A stretch of 38,367 nt of DNA from Thermoplasmatota archaeon (GTDB lineage Archaea; Thermoplasmatota; E2; DHVEG-1), in assembly GCA_030612095.1 (NCBI GenBank), contig JAUWOO010000001.1, positions 1-38,367 of the forward strand, read 5' to 3'. Below the pieces are notes generated by a model. The model was not told where the DNA came from. It saw only the letters and a list, made by a program, of their open reading frames with translations, and made no database searches. Each line of letters begins with the position of its first letter. Position 1 is the first letter of the stretch. The translations under genes were made by a program, and so were the position numbers. This document shows, piece after piece, positions 7,973 to 15,763 of this stretch.

Positions 7973-9472
7973 CTATTTTTTTCTCCAGGTTGGACCATCG
8001 TTGGTGTCCTGTATCTCAAAACCAATGTTTTCTAATTCCTTTCTAATATCATCAGAGGTGCCCCAATCTTTTCTTTTACGAGCCTCCTCCCTGATCGCTA
8101 GAAGCATATCTATCAGTTCTTCAATACTTTTCCCATCTACATTTTTTTCATATTTTATAAGAATTTTTTGAATATTTTTCAATAGAGAATCTCCATCTAA
8201 GTCATCTGGTGCAGTTTTTGGTTGAAATAAAGTAAGGACACTTCCTAGTTTAACCAATGTATCAAGTGCATACTTGCAAAGCCCTGCATCCGGGTTGGAA
8301 CTATTCTCAAAGTATTTATTGCTTTTATTAACAAAATCAAAAATCATAGCTACAGCTTCTGGAGTGTTGATATCATCATCCATGGCCTGGTCAAAACGTT
8401 CTTTAAAATCGTCTATTGCTTCGTGGTATATTTTTTCTCCCTCGGCCAGTTTACCCTCATCGATTTCCACATCTGCTTCTTCTAAAAAACCTTCTAGTTT
8501 CTCTTTTAATCTATAGATCCTATCCAGTCCTTTTTCTGTATTTTTAAGGGCTTTTTCGCTGAAATCTGGTGGACTGCGATAATGGGCTTGTGCAAAGAAA
8601 AATCTTATAACCTCTGGGTCCCAGGTCTTCAGAAGATCCTTCACGTTAATAATATTCCCCAGAGATTTAGACATTTTCTCTCCGTTGATAGTAAGAAGGC
8701 CTATGTGCATCCAATAGTTAACAAACTTTTTTCCAGTAGCTGTTTCAGCCTGGGCAATTTCATTTTCATGATGTGGAAAACGAAGATCCATTCCCCCACC
8801 ATGGATATCAAAAGGTAACCCTAGGTATTTTGCACTCATCGCAGAACACTCTATATGCCATCCTGGTCTTCCCTTTCCCCACGGAGAATCCCATGAGGGT
8901 TCACCAGGTTTTGCAGATTTCCATAGTGCAAAATCAAAATGATTTCGTTTTACTTCACCGGGATCAATTCTTGCACCACTCATTAAATCATCTAATTTTT
9001 GTCCTGAAAGTTTTCCATAATCATTGAATTTTTCAACAGAGAAATACACATCTCCTTCAGATTCATAACCATATCCATTGTCAATGATTTTCTGTGTCAT
9101 CTCTATCATTTCAGGGATTGTCTCTGATGCCTTAGGATAGATATCTGCTCGTCTAATACCAAGCCTGTCAAGATCCCCCAGGCAACGATCAGCAAAACGT
9201 TTCGAATACTCAAGAGCATCAACCCCCTCACGGTTTGCTGCAACAATTATTTTATCATCGACATCTGTTATGTTCTGAACATAGGTTACTTCATAGCCTC
9301 TATATTCAAAGTATCTGCGTATTATATCAAAAGCAAAATAGGTTCTTGCATGGCCGATATGGGCATCAGAATATACTGTCATACCACAGACATACATCTT
9401 TACTTTCTCATTTTCAACTGGTATAAAATCTTCCTTTTGTCTTGAAAGGGAGTTATGGATTTTTACTGTCAT
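7973..9472 (-). CDS. cysS: Cysteinyl-tRNA synthetase
   Basis: About 500 residues, class I. Seen are the zinc-site start MYVCGMTVYSDAHIGHAR with the HIGH motif (HIGH), the GRPGWHIECSAMS segment with a zinc-binding Cys/His, HHENEIAQ, and the KMSKS loop (GEKMSKSLGN). The C-terminus ends in the usual DDIRKELENIGFEIQDT small domain. I place the start at the ATG 9472, six bases after a GAGTG element; a GTG three codons upstream (9481) is in frame but lacks a ribosome site. Direct charging of tRNA-Cys means the organism need not use the methanogen SepRS/SepCysS route. The gene stands alone and diverges from the phosphofructokinase gene. Confidence 0.97.
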   Translation of the reverse strand: MTVKIHNSLSRQKEDFIPVENEKVKMYVCGMTVYSDAHIGHARTYFAFDIIRRYFEYRGYEVTYVQNITDVDDKIIVAANREGVDALEYSKRFADRCLGDLDRLGIRRADIYPKASETIPEMIEMTQKIIDNGYGYESEGDVYFSVEKFNDYGKLSGQKLDDLMSGARIDPGEVKRNHFDFALWKSAKPGEPSWDSPWGKGRPGWHIECSAMSAKYLGLPFDIHGGGMDLRFPHHENEIAQAETATGKKFVNYWMHIGLLTINGEKMSKSLGNIINVKDLLKTWDPEVIRFFFAQAHYRSPPDFSEKALKNTEKGLDRIYRLKEKLEGFLEEADVEIDEGKLAEGEKIYHEAIDDFKERFDQAMDDDINTPEAVAMIFDFVNKSNKYFENSSNPDAGLCKYALDTLVKLGSVLTLFQPKTAPDDLDGDSLLKNIQKILIKYEKNVDGKSIEELIDMLLAIREEARKRKDWGTSDDIRKELENIGFEIQDTNDGPTWRKK

Positions 9473-9550
9473 GTCTAACACTCAGCAATTTATTGCAGAT
9501 AGGGAGAAAATACTTCCATTTATAGTTTACTGATTAATCCATCCAAACTC

Positions 9551-9585
9551 TTTATATATTGTCTAATGATGCCAAACATGGAGGT
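9551..9585 (+). promoter_or_regulatory. TATA box and ribosome site of the pfk-fba operon
   Basis: TTTATATATT (9551-9560) is a strong archaeal TATA element, and GGAGGT (9580-9585) sits 7 bases before the GTG start at 9593. The TATA box is about 26 bp before the ribosome site, so the leader is very short. The strong GGAGGT settles the unusual GTG start. Confidence 0.65.
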
Positions 9586-9592
9586 TTAAATT

Positions 9593-10648
9593 GTGGCGAT
9601 TACTAGATATAAAAATGAGCAGATTGCAGTTCTTACAGGGGGCGGAGATGCCCCTGGATTAAATGCTGTGATAAGAGGTCTAACAACAAAAGCAATATCT
9701 CTTGGATATGATGTTTTGGGTATCCGAGATGGGTGGAGGGGGCTTCTTGATGATGGAGAAAATACCCCTCTTGATCTAGATGAGGTTGAAGATATCCATA
9801 TGACTGGAGGGACCGTCCTTCATACTTCAAGGACAAATCCATATAAAGTTGAAGGTGGAGTTGAACAAGTAAAAAAGAATCTTGAGAGGCTTAATTGCAA
9901 ATATCTTATTGCAATAGGTGGTGAAGACACACTCGGCGTTGCAGTAAAATTATGCAAAGATGGAGTAAATGCAGTCGGAGTCCCAAAGACAATCGACAAT
10001 GACTTATCAGAAACAGATTATACATTTGGTTTTGACACTGCAATAACAAGAGCTGCTGAAGCAATAAAAAACTTGCATACAACAGCAGATTCACATCATA
10101 GAGTAATAGTTGTTGAAGTTATGGGAAGACATGCAGGATGGATGACACTTGAGGCAGGTATTGCGGGTGGTGCACATGCAATACTCCTCCCAGAAGAAGA
10201 GTTTGATATTGATGAACTTTGTACAATTGTTGAAAACAGAGAAAAGAACGGTAAACACTATACCATTATTGCAACATCTGAAGGTGCAATGCCGAAAGGC
10301 GGGGAGCTAAAATTCAAGGATACTAAAGTAGATGCATTTGGCCATAAAATCCTAGGGGGAACGGCAGAACAACTCGCAAAAAAACTTGAAGAGATGACGG
10401 GAAAGGAATGCAGGTATGTCATTCTTGGTCATCTACAACGAGCAGGATCTCCCACTGCGTTTGATATCAACCTTGGAACTCGTCTTGGTATTCATGCAGC
10501 AGAAATGATAGATAAAGGTGAATTTGGGATGATGGCAGCCTTACACGGTACGAAAATTGTTTCTATTCCGCTTGAAAAGGCTGTTGGAAAGTTAAAAACT
10601 GTGCCAAAATACAGAATTGAAGAAGCAAAGTTATTTTATGAGGTGTGA
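9593..10648 (+). CDS. 6-phosphofructokinase, PFKA family with PPi-type signature
   Basis: 351 residues, PFKA superfamily. The nucleotide loop is TGGGDAPGLNAVIRG, followed by AIGGEDTLGVA, GVPKTIDNDLSETDYTFGFD and VEVMGRHAGWM. E. coli ATP-dependent PFK has Gly at 104 and 124; here the equivalent residues are Asp (GGEDT) and Lys (PKTIDND). The Asp/Lys pair marks pyrophosphate-dependent enzymes of the actinobacterial-type group. I therefore infer a reversible PPi-dependent enzyme (fructose 6-phosphate to fructose 1,6-bisphosphate), serving glycolysis and gluconeogenesis. PFKA enzymes are uncommon in Euryarchaeota, which typically use ADP-dependent kinases, so bacterial origin is likely. GTG start with strong GGAGGT. 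The aldolase gene follows after 4 bp. Confidence 0.9.
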   Translation: MAITRYKNEQIAVLTGGGDAPGLNAVIRGLTTKAISLGYDVLGIRDGWRGLLDDGENTPLDLDEVEDIHMTGGTVLHTSRTNPYKVEGGVEQVKKNLERLNCKYLIAIGGEDTLGVAVKLCKDGVNAVGVPKTIDNDLSETDYTFGFDTAITRAAEAIKNLHTTADSHHRVIVVEVMGRHAGWMTLEAGIAGGAHAILLPEEEFDIDELCTIVENREKNGKHYTIIATSEGAMPKGGELKFKDTKVDAFGHKILGGTAEQLAKKLEEMTGKECRYVILGHLQRAGSPTAFDINLGTRLGIHAAEMIDKGEFGMMAALHGTKIVSIPLEKAVGKLKTVPKYRIEEAKLFYEV

Positions 10649-10652
10649 AAAA

Positions 10653-11684
10653 ATGCCACTAGTACCAATGAGACAAATTTTAGATGAAGCAGCAAAAAAA
10701 GGTTATGGGGTACCACATTTTAATGTGAACAATATGGAGCAAGCACAGGCTATAATGAGGGGAGCAGAAGAAGTAGAATCACCAGTCATTATGGCTGCAT
10801 CAAAAGGTGCGTTGAAATATTCTGATATGCTCTTTTTGAGAAATATAATGAATGCCTGTGTAGAACGATATCCAAAAATTCCGATAGCATTGCATCTAGA
10901 CCATGGAACAAGTGTTGAGATATGTAAAACGGCAATTGATTTAGGTTTTTCATCTGTTATGATGGATGGATCATTAGAAGAAGACGGTAAAACTCCAAGG
11001 AGTTATGATGACAATATTGCCGTTACGAGAGAGGTTGTGAATTTTGCTCATCCACTTGGTATCACTGTAGAAGGAGAGCTTGGCTGTCTTGGTGGAATCG
11101 AAGATGGCATTGGCTCTGGGGAAGAAAAACTAACCAATCCTGATCAAGTAAAGGAATTTGTAGAAAAGACAAAAGTGGATGCGCTTGCTGTGTCAATCGG
11201 AACGTCACATGGTGCATACAAGTTTAAAATACAACCAGATCCTGACAAAAACCTTCTTGCAATGAATATAATTAGAAGGATTCATGAGTTATGTCCCAAT
11301 CTACATATGGTTATGCATGGATCATCCTCAGTTCCTCAAGAACTTATTGCACAAATTAATCAATATGGTGGAGACATCAAAGAAACATATGGAGTTCCGC
11401 TTTGGGCAATAAAAGAAGGAATAGATGCAGGAGTCAGAAAGGTTAATGTTGATACAGATCTTCGATTGGCTGTCACTGCCACTATTAGAAAGGTTTTCCA
11501 TGATGATCCTGAAGCATTTGATCCAAGGAAATATCTTGGCCCTGCAAGAGATGCAATGAAAACTATAATTATTGAACGTTACAATACTTTTGGTAGTGCA
11601 GGGCATGCATATGATTATGAACCAAAGACTCTTGAAGATATGAAGATCTTTTATGGGGAACGTGAATTGCAAAACTCTAGATAA
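10653..11684 (+). CDS. fba: Class II fructose-1,6-bisphosphate aldolase
   Basis: 343 residues. Zinc-dependent aldolase cleaving fructose bisphosphate to DHAP and glyceraldehyde 3-phosphate. Motifs: YGVPHFNVNNMEQAQAI, IALHLDHGTSVE (zinc His and catalytic Asp region), SVMMDGSLEEDGKTPRSY, TVEGELGCLGG, MHGSSSVPQE and KVNVDTDLR (phosphate site). The sequence follows the CbbA/class IIB pattern of bacteria; typical archaeal aldolases are the unrelated class IA (DhnA) or bifunctional FBP aldolase/phosphatase. Start chosen at ATG 10653 because GAGGTG lies seven bases upstream; earlier in-frame ATGs (10617, 10638) lie inside the pfk gene and lack such a site. With the upstream PFK it forms a self-contained glycolytic pair, probably acquired together. 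Confidence 0.93.
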   Translation: MPLVPMRQILDEAAKKGYGVPHFNVNNMEQAQAIMRGAEEVESPVIMAASKGALKYSDMLFLRNIMNACVERYPKIPIALHLDHGTSVEICKTAIDLGFSSVMMDGSLEEDGKTPRSYDDNIAVTREVVNFAHPLGITVEGELGCLGGIEDGIGSGEEKLTNPDQVKEFVEKTKVDALAVSIGTSHGAYKFKIQPDPDKNLLAMNIIRRIHELCPNLHMVMHGSSSVPQELIAQINQYGGDIKETYGVPLWAIKEGIDAGVRKVNVDTDLRLAVTATIRKVFHDDPEAFDPRKYLGPARDAMKTIIIERYNTFGSAGHAYDYEPKTLEDMKIFYGERELQNSR

Positions 11685-11710
11685 TGGGAAAGAGGGCATC
11701 AACCTTTAGT

Positions 11711-11720
11711 TTTATATATG
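11711..11720 (+). promoter_or_regulatory. TATA box of the S15 gene
   Basis: TTTATATATG lies about 53 bp before the rps15 ATG. The predicted leader of roughly 25-30 bases contains GGAG (11755-11758) nine bases before the start. Confidence 0.55.
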
Positions 11721-11767
11721 GTAATCGTATTCGGAATTTACCTTACAGGTATCTGGAGTAATAAACC

Positions 11768-12226
11768 ATGGCACGAATGCATGCAAGAAGAAAGGGAAAA
11801 TCAGGATCTACTCATCTAATTAGCAGGAAGAAACACCCAGAGTGGAGTTCGCTAAATCCGCGGGAGATAGAGTCACGTATTTTGGAGCTAGCAAAAGTTG
11901 GAAAATCTACGAGTGAGATTGGTATGGTACTAAGGGATCAATATGCTGTTCCCGATATAAAGATTGCAACTGGTAAGAAAGTTTCAAGAATACTTGATGA
12001 AAACAATATGTTATCAGAGTTTCCAGAGGATATAAAAAATCTTATCAGTACGGCGTTACAGCTGAGAAAACACCTTGAAATACACAAGAAGGATTTAAAA
12101 AACAAGAGAAATTTGCAACTCACAGAATCCAAAATAAGACGTCTTACAAGATATTACCACTCTCGGCACAAACTTCCAAAGGGCTGGAAGTATAGCCCCA
12201 AACAAGCAAAACTTATGTTTGAATAA
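11768..12226 (+). CDS. rps15: Small-subunit ribosomal protein S15 (archaeal, S13e-like)
   Basis: 152 residues beginning MARMHARRKGKSGSTHL, with the archaeal/eukaryotic N-terminal extension in front of the S15 helical core (PEDIKNLISTALQLRKHLE ... RRLTRYYHSRHKLPKGWKY). Binds 16S rRNA in the central domain of the 30S subunit. Bacterial S15 is only about 89 residues, so length alone marks the archaeal form. It is followed by the DHH nuclease and Pcc1 genes, an order I recall as common in Euryarchaeota, where S3Ae often follows; here S3Ae is 23 kb away. Confidence 0.97.
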   Translation: MARMHARRKGKSGSTHLISRKKHPEWSSLNPREIESRILELAKVGKSTSEIGMVLRDQYAVPDIKIATGKKVSRILDENNMLSEFPEDIKNLISTALQLRKHLEIHKKDLKNKRNLQLTESKIRRLTRYYHSRHKLPKGWKYSPKQAKLMFE

Positions 12227-12227
12227 T

Positions 12228-12248
12228 TGCTATCCTTTATAGATAGCA
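12228..12248 (+). promoter_or_regulatory. Hairpin enclosing the TATA box of the DHH gene
   Basis: TGCTATC (12228-12234) and GATAGCA (12242-12248) are perfect 7-bp arms around a CTTTATA loop. The TTTATA within the loop is about 28 bp before the DHH gene's ATG (12267), the expected TATA distance for a leaderless transcript. The hairpin starts one base after the rps15 stop and is followed by a T-rich run, so it could also end the rps15 transcript. Confidence 0.45.
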
Positions 12249-12266
12249 TATGTTTTACTTTTAACC

Positions 12267-13610
12267 ATGGCAGATGATATTCTAAAACTAAGTAAAAAAG
12301 CAGCAGCGATGATTTCATCAATGCCGAAATCTACTAGAATTAGAGTTGTTTCTCATTATGATGCTGATGGTATTACTGCTGCCAGTATCATTTGTAAAGC
12401 CCTCTATCGTGAAGGGTATGATTTTCATGCGACTTTGATGAGAAATCCTTTTACACAAGGTTTAGAACGTGTAAGTAAGGAGAAAAATGAATTGGTTATT
12501 TTTTCTGATATGGGCAGTGGACAGATAGAAACCATAGAGCAATTAAATTGTAAAGCAATTATTATCGATCATCATCAGTATCTTAAGTCAGAAACTAGTA
12601 ATGAGATTCTTCAGATAAATGCAAATTTGTGTGGGATTAATGGAAACTATGAGGCATGTGGTGCGAGTTTGAGTTATTCTGTTGCAAAAGCCCTCAATTC
12701 AAGAAATGAAGATCTGGCACCACTTGCAATTGCAGGTGCTACTGGTGATAAACAGTACATTGGCAGTATTAGGGGATACAACAAAATTATCTTGGATGAA
12801 GCTCTGGAAAAAGGATTTTTGAAGCAAGATATTGGAATGAAACTCTATGGCGACTCCTTATTTGATGCTTTGTATTACTCGGTTGATCCATACTATACTG
12901 GTCTCTCAGGAAACAAGGAAGGAATACATGAATTGCTAGGGCGATTGAATCTTGATGAAGCAGTAAAAATAGAGGAACTTGATGATAGTCAGAAAAGAAA
13001 ACTTCAGTCGTTCTTAATTCTTAAATTGATAAAAAATGGTTGTGAAAAAAACATTCTAGATACGGTTATCAGAAAACGTTATCAGTCCAGCATGCTCCAG
13101 TGTGAATTGGAGCGTTTTGCAGACCTTCTTGATGCGTGCGGAAAAGGAGGGGATCGCAGTCTAGGTCTTGCCATATGCCTGGGTGATAAAAAGGCTTTTG
13201 ATGAAGCAGTAAAACTCGAAAAAGAATATAAGCAAAGTATATTAGATGAACTTTTACGACTTGAGAAAGATGGTTTTGAAGAAAAGAAAAATTTCCGTTA
13301 TTTCTATAGTGGTAATTCTTCACTGGGTGGCGTAATTGGGGGTATTGCCACAAACTTCATTTTTGATAGAGAGAAGCCATTACTTTCCCTTGTACGTAAA
13401 AATGACGAAACCCATATTTCTTGCAGGGGAAATCAACATCTTGTGGCTGAGGGGCTCGATTTGGGTTTTGCCATGAAAGAAGCAGCGGCGAAGCTGGATG
13501 GTAATGGCGGTGGTCATAAGATAGCTGCCGGTGCTATGGTAAGTTCCGACAAAGAAAAAGAATTTCTAGACATAGTAGATATAATTCTCTCCAAACAGAT
13601 GAAGGTATAA
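12267..13610 (+). CDS. DHH-family single-strand nuclease (RecJ/GAN-like)
   Basis: 447 residues. Catalytic motifs are VVSHYDADGITAA (motif I), FSDMGSG (II), and IIDHHQY (DHH, III), with GATGDKQ further on; the DHHA1 domain ends in GNGGGHKIAAGA. These are the Mn/Mg-binding residues of RecJ-type phosphoesterases. Archaeal relatives include GAN, which binds GINS in the replisome, and other RecJ homologues acting on single-stranded DNA or RNA 5' ends; which subtype this is cannot be decided here. The gene lies between ribosomal protein S15 and KEOPS Pcc1, 3 bp before the latter, consistent with the conserved archaeal cluster. Confidence 0.9.
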   Translation: MADDILKLSKKAAAMISSMPKSTRIRVVSHYDADGITAASIICKALYREGYDFHATLMRNPFTQGLERVSKEKNELVIFSDMGSGQIETIEQLNCKAIIIDHHQYLKSETSNEILQINANLCGINGNYEACGASLSYSVAKALNSRNEDLAPLAIAGATGDKQYIGSIRGYNKIILDEALEKGFLKQDIGMKLYGDSLFDALYYSVDPYYTGLSGNKEGIHELLGRLNLDEAVKIEELDDSQKRKLQSFLILKLIKNGCEKNILDTVIRKRYQSSMLQCELERFADLLDACGKGGDRSLGLAICLGDKKAFDEAVKLEKEYKQSILDELLRLEKDGFEEKKNFRYFYSGNSSLGGVIGGIATNFIFDREKPLLSLVRKNDETHISCRGNQHLVAEGLDLGFAMKEAAAKLDGNGGGHKIAAGAMVSSDKEKEFLDIVDIILSKQMKV

Positions 13611-13613
13611 CGT

Positions 13614-13838
13614 ATGAAGGTTACATGCAACGTAGTTATAGAATATGATAACGTTAAAAAAACAGAGACTGTTTTAAAATCCATAGAAGTTGATAACCTT
13701 GGTTTTGTTAAATCACAGATAAATGGAAAACATTTGGAGGCACACATAGAGAGCAAATCTATTTCTTCTCTTCTTCACACACTGGATGATTATCTCGCAT
13801 GCGTTTCTGTTGCAGAGAAAATAGTGGATAAAGATTAA
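13614..13838 (+). CDS. pcc1: KEOPS complex subunit Pcc1
   Basis: 74 residues with the small alpha/beta pattern of Pcc1: an N-terminal strand (VTCNVVIEYD), IEVDNL in the middle, the HLEAHIESKSISSLLHTLDDYL strand-helix and a final SVAEKI helix. Pcc1 dimerises the KEOPS complex (Kae1, Bud32, Cgi121) that makes t6A37 in ANN-decoding tRNAs. An AAGGT ribosome site lies within the end of the nuclease gene, three bases away, so the two are translationally linked. Length is normal for archaeal Pcc1. Other KEOPS genes are not in the window. Confidence 0.85.
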   Translation: MKVTCNVVIEYDNVKKTETVLKSIEVDNLGFVKSQINGKHLEAHIESKSISSLLHTLDDYLACVSVAEKIVDKD

Positions 13839-13864
13839 TAATCCATGTGCAATGCTGTTTTTAT

Positions 13865-15367
13865 ATGAAATTTGATTTAAAAGGAAGTTTTACATTTAGT
13901 GACAACATCTTGTCAATTAAGGAAGAGATGGGGAAATTCATTTCTGATTTTAATGAAAATTTACTTAAGGGTGATGCTGAAAAAAGAGCAGAGATTGAAA
14001 GCTTTAAGATTGAAAAAAAATCACTGTTTTTTAACATTGTTTCTCACGGTAGTTTTCGCCCTCATAATGCACTACTTCAGATAAAGAACTCCATTAGCAA
14101 GGAGCTTGGCAAGAAACATCACATTGGGGTTAGAGAGATAAAAATAGATAGTTATGAAATAGAGTTTGATTTAGAAAAAAAACCGTTAAAAGAAGTCGAC
14201 ATTCCATTTGCGGAGGTAAAATTAGAAGGAAAAAAAGCAACCATGGCTCTCACGAATGTCGATGAAGAATTTCTAAGAAGAAACTATATTGATAGGATGA
14301 TCAATCGTGTAAAAGAAAAAGTTGACAATCAGTATTATGAAGGTAAGGGGGAGTATTGGAAATCTATCTGGGAATCAGAGGAAAAAGAACCGGTATGGTC
14401 AAAAGATCCAACAGAGGAAATGGTCAAGCTTGATTGGCTGAAGCAGGGACCTACAAAGGGGAAATGGTTTTACCGTCCTCAAGCAGCTGCGATTTTAAAG
14501 ACAATGGAAGAAATAGCTATAAAAGAGGTATTACAGCCACTCGGTTTCCAAGAGATAATTGAATCACAAATTGTTCCATTTGATATATGGCTAAAAACCG
14601 GTCATCTTGAAGGGATGCCTTCTGAGTTTTATTATGTTGTAGAACCAGCAACAAGAGATGTAGAAAAATGGGAAAAATTTGTTGATCTTACAAAGATTAC
14701 AAAAGAAGTTGATTTTAATGAACTACAAAAGAATCTCAGTGTTCCTACTGCCGGGATTTGCTATGCTCAATGTCCAATGATTTATTGGTCTTTCAAAGGA
14801 AAAACAATATCTGAAGAATCTCTTCCTATATTTGTCTATGATAAAACTGCTGTTTCTGGGAGATATGAATCCGGTGGTAGACATGGGATAGAACGGGTTG
14901 ATGAATTCCATCGTATCGAACCCGTGTATATTGGTACGAGAGAGCAGCTACTCAGTCTTCGCGAGAAACTTATTGAACGATATAAACATGTTTTCAATGA
15001 CATTTTCGATATTGAATGGCGTATGGCCTGGGTTACCCCATGGTACATGCAACAGGCTGGAAAAATTGGAGCGACCGGTGAACAGGACTGCGGAACCATA
15101 GATTTTGAAGCCTATATGCCATATCGTGGCGATCGTAAAAAATCAGAGTGGCTTGAATTCCAAAATCTTAGCATTCTTGGAGATAAATATGTTAAATCGT
15201 TCAATATAAAATCTCAGAAAAGTGAACTTTGGAGTGGATGTTCAGGTATTGGACTTGAACGGTGGACAACTGCGTTTTTAGCTCAGAAAGGCTTGGATCC
15301 AGATGAATGGCCAGCAGGTTTTAAGAGATATTTGAAAGAATTACCCAAAGGCATTGAGTTTTTATGA
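13865..15367 (+). CDS. serS: Type 2 (methanogen-type) seryl-tRNA synthetase
   Basis: 500 residues from ATG 13865; a GTG six codons earlier (13847) is possible, but known members begin close to MKF.L. This is the rare zinc-dependent SerRS, distinct from the common bacterial/eukaryotic form. Aligning by eye to the Methanosarcina barkeri enzyme (zinc ligands Cys306, Glu355, Cys461), the equivalents are Cys303 (YAQCPMIYW), Glu352 (DEFHRIE) and Cys459 (WSGCSGIGLERW), with matching spacing. The long N-terminal tRNA-binding domain (about 1-165) is present. Type 2 SerRS is known mainly from methanogens, so it is a useful phylogenetic marker. It follows Pcc1 after 26 bp and the next gene starts 4 bp after its stop. 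Confidence 0.93.
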   Translation: MKFDLKGSFTFSDNILSIKEEMGKFISDFNENLLKGDAEKRAEIESFKIEKKSLFFNIVSHGSFRPHNALLQIKNSISKELGKKHHIGVREIKIDSYEIEFDLEKKPLKEVDIPFAEVKLEGKKATMALTNVDEEFLRRNYIDRMINRVKEKVDNQYYEGKGEYWKSIWESEEKEPVWSKDPTEEMVKLDWLKQGPTKGKWFYRPQAAAILKTMEEIAIKEVLQPLGFQEIIESQIVPFDIWLKTGHLEGMPSEFYYVVEPATRDVEKWEKFVDLTKITKEVDFNELQKNLSVPTAGICYAQCPMIYWSFKGKTISEESLPIFVYDKTAVSGRYESGGRHGIERVDEFHRIEPVYIGTREQLLSLREKLIERYKHVFNDIFDIEWRMAWVTPWYMQQAGKIGATGEQDCGTIDFEAYMPYRGDRKKSEWLEFQNLSILGDKYVKSFNIKSQKSELWSGCSGIGLERWTTAFLAQKGLDPDEWPAGFKRYLKELPKGIEFL

Positions 15368-15371
15368 GAAT

Positions 15372-15728
15372 ATGAATAGAAAGGATTTGTCAGAATATAA
15401 GGGGAAATATAATGCGTTCAGGCATCACGCTTGGGCAGGTCTTGGTTTTCTCTCGGTGTTGTTAGTAATTAGAATTATTGTTCCATCGCTCTCTGAATTA
15501 ATACACCCCATACTTATTGTGCTTGTCATCTATGTCGTAGTTGCTTTACTTTTCACCTATAAATATCGTGAGGGATTGACAGGGGGAAAGGTTATACAAA
15601 TTCAACCTTCGGATGAAATTGAAAAAGAAAGAATGAAGGTTGAGGTTGAAAAAGAGCGGTTGAAAGTTGAAAAGAAAAAGGTAAAGGCTGAAGCAAAGAA
15701 AGCGAAAAAGACCGAGAAAATAAAATGA
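15372..15728 (+). CDS. Small two-helix membrane protein with charged coiled-coil tail
   Basis: 118 residues from ATG 15372 (an in-frame TTG at 15354 overlaps serS). Two hydrophobic helices (about 22-42 and 48-65, containing SVLLVIRIIVPSL and ILIVLVIYVVVALLF) are followed by a highly charged Lys/Glu segment (about 80-118) likely to form a coiled coil on the cytoplasmic side. No family is recognised. It is 4 bp after serS and 35 bp before the next membrane protein; an anchoring or scaffold role would fit but is only a guess. Confidence 0.65.
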   Translation: MNRKDLSEYKGKYNAFRHHAWAGLGFLSVLLVIRIIVPSLSELIHPILIVLVIYVVVALLFTYKYREGLTGGKVIQIQPSDEIEKERMKVEVEKERLKVEKKKVKAEAKKAKKTEKIK

Positions 15729-15736
15729 GAAAAACC

Positions 15737-15743
15737 TTTAAAT
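15737..15743 (+). promoter_or_regulatory. TATA box of the Ig-like membrane protein gene
   Basis: TTTAAAT is centred 24 bp before the ATG at 15764 with no ribosome site between, which predicts a leaderless mRNA starting at or near the ATG. Confidence 0.5.
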
Positions 15744-15763
15744 GATAACTCTATCCCACCCCG

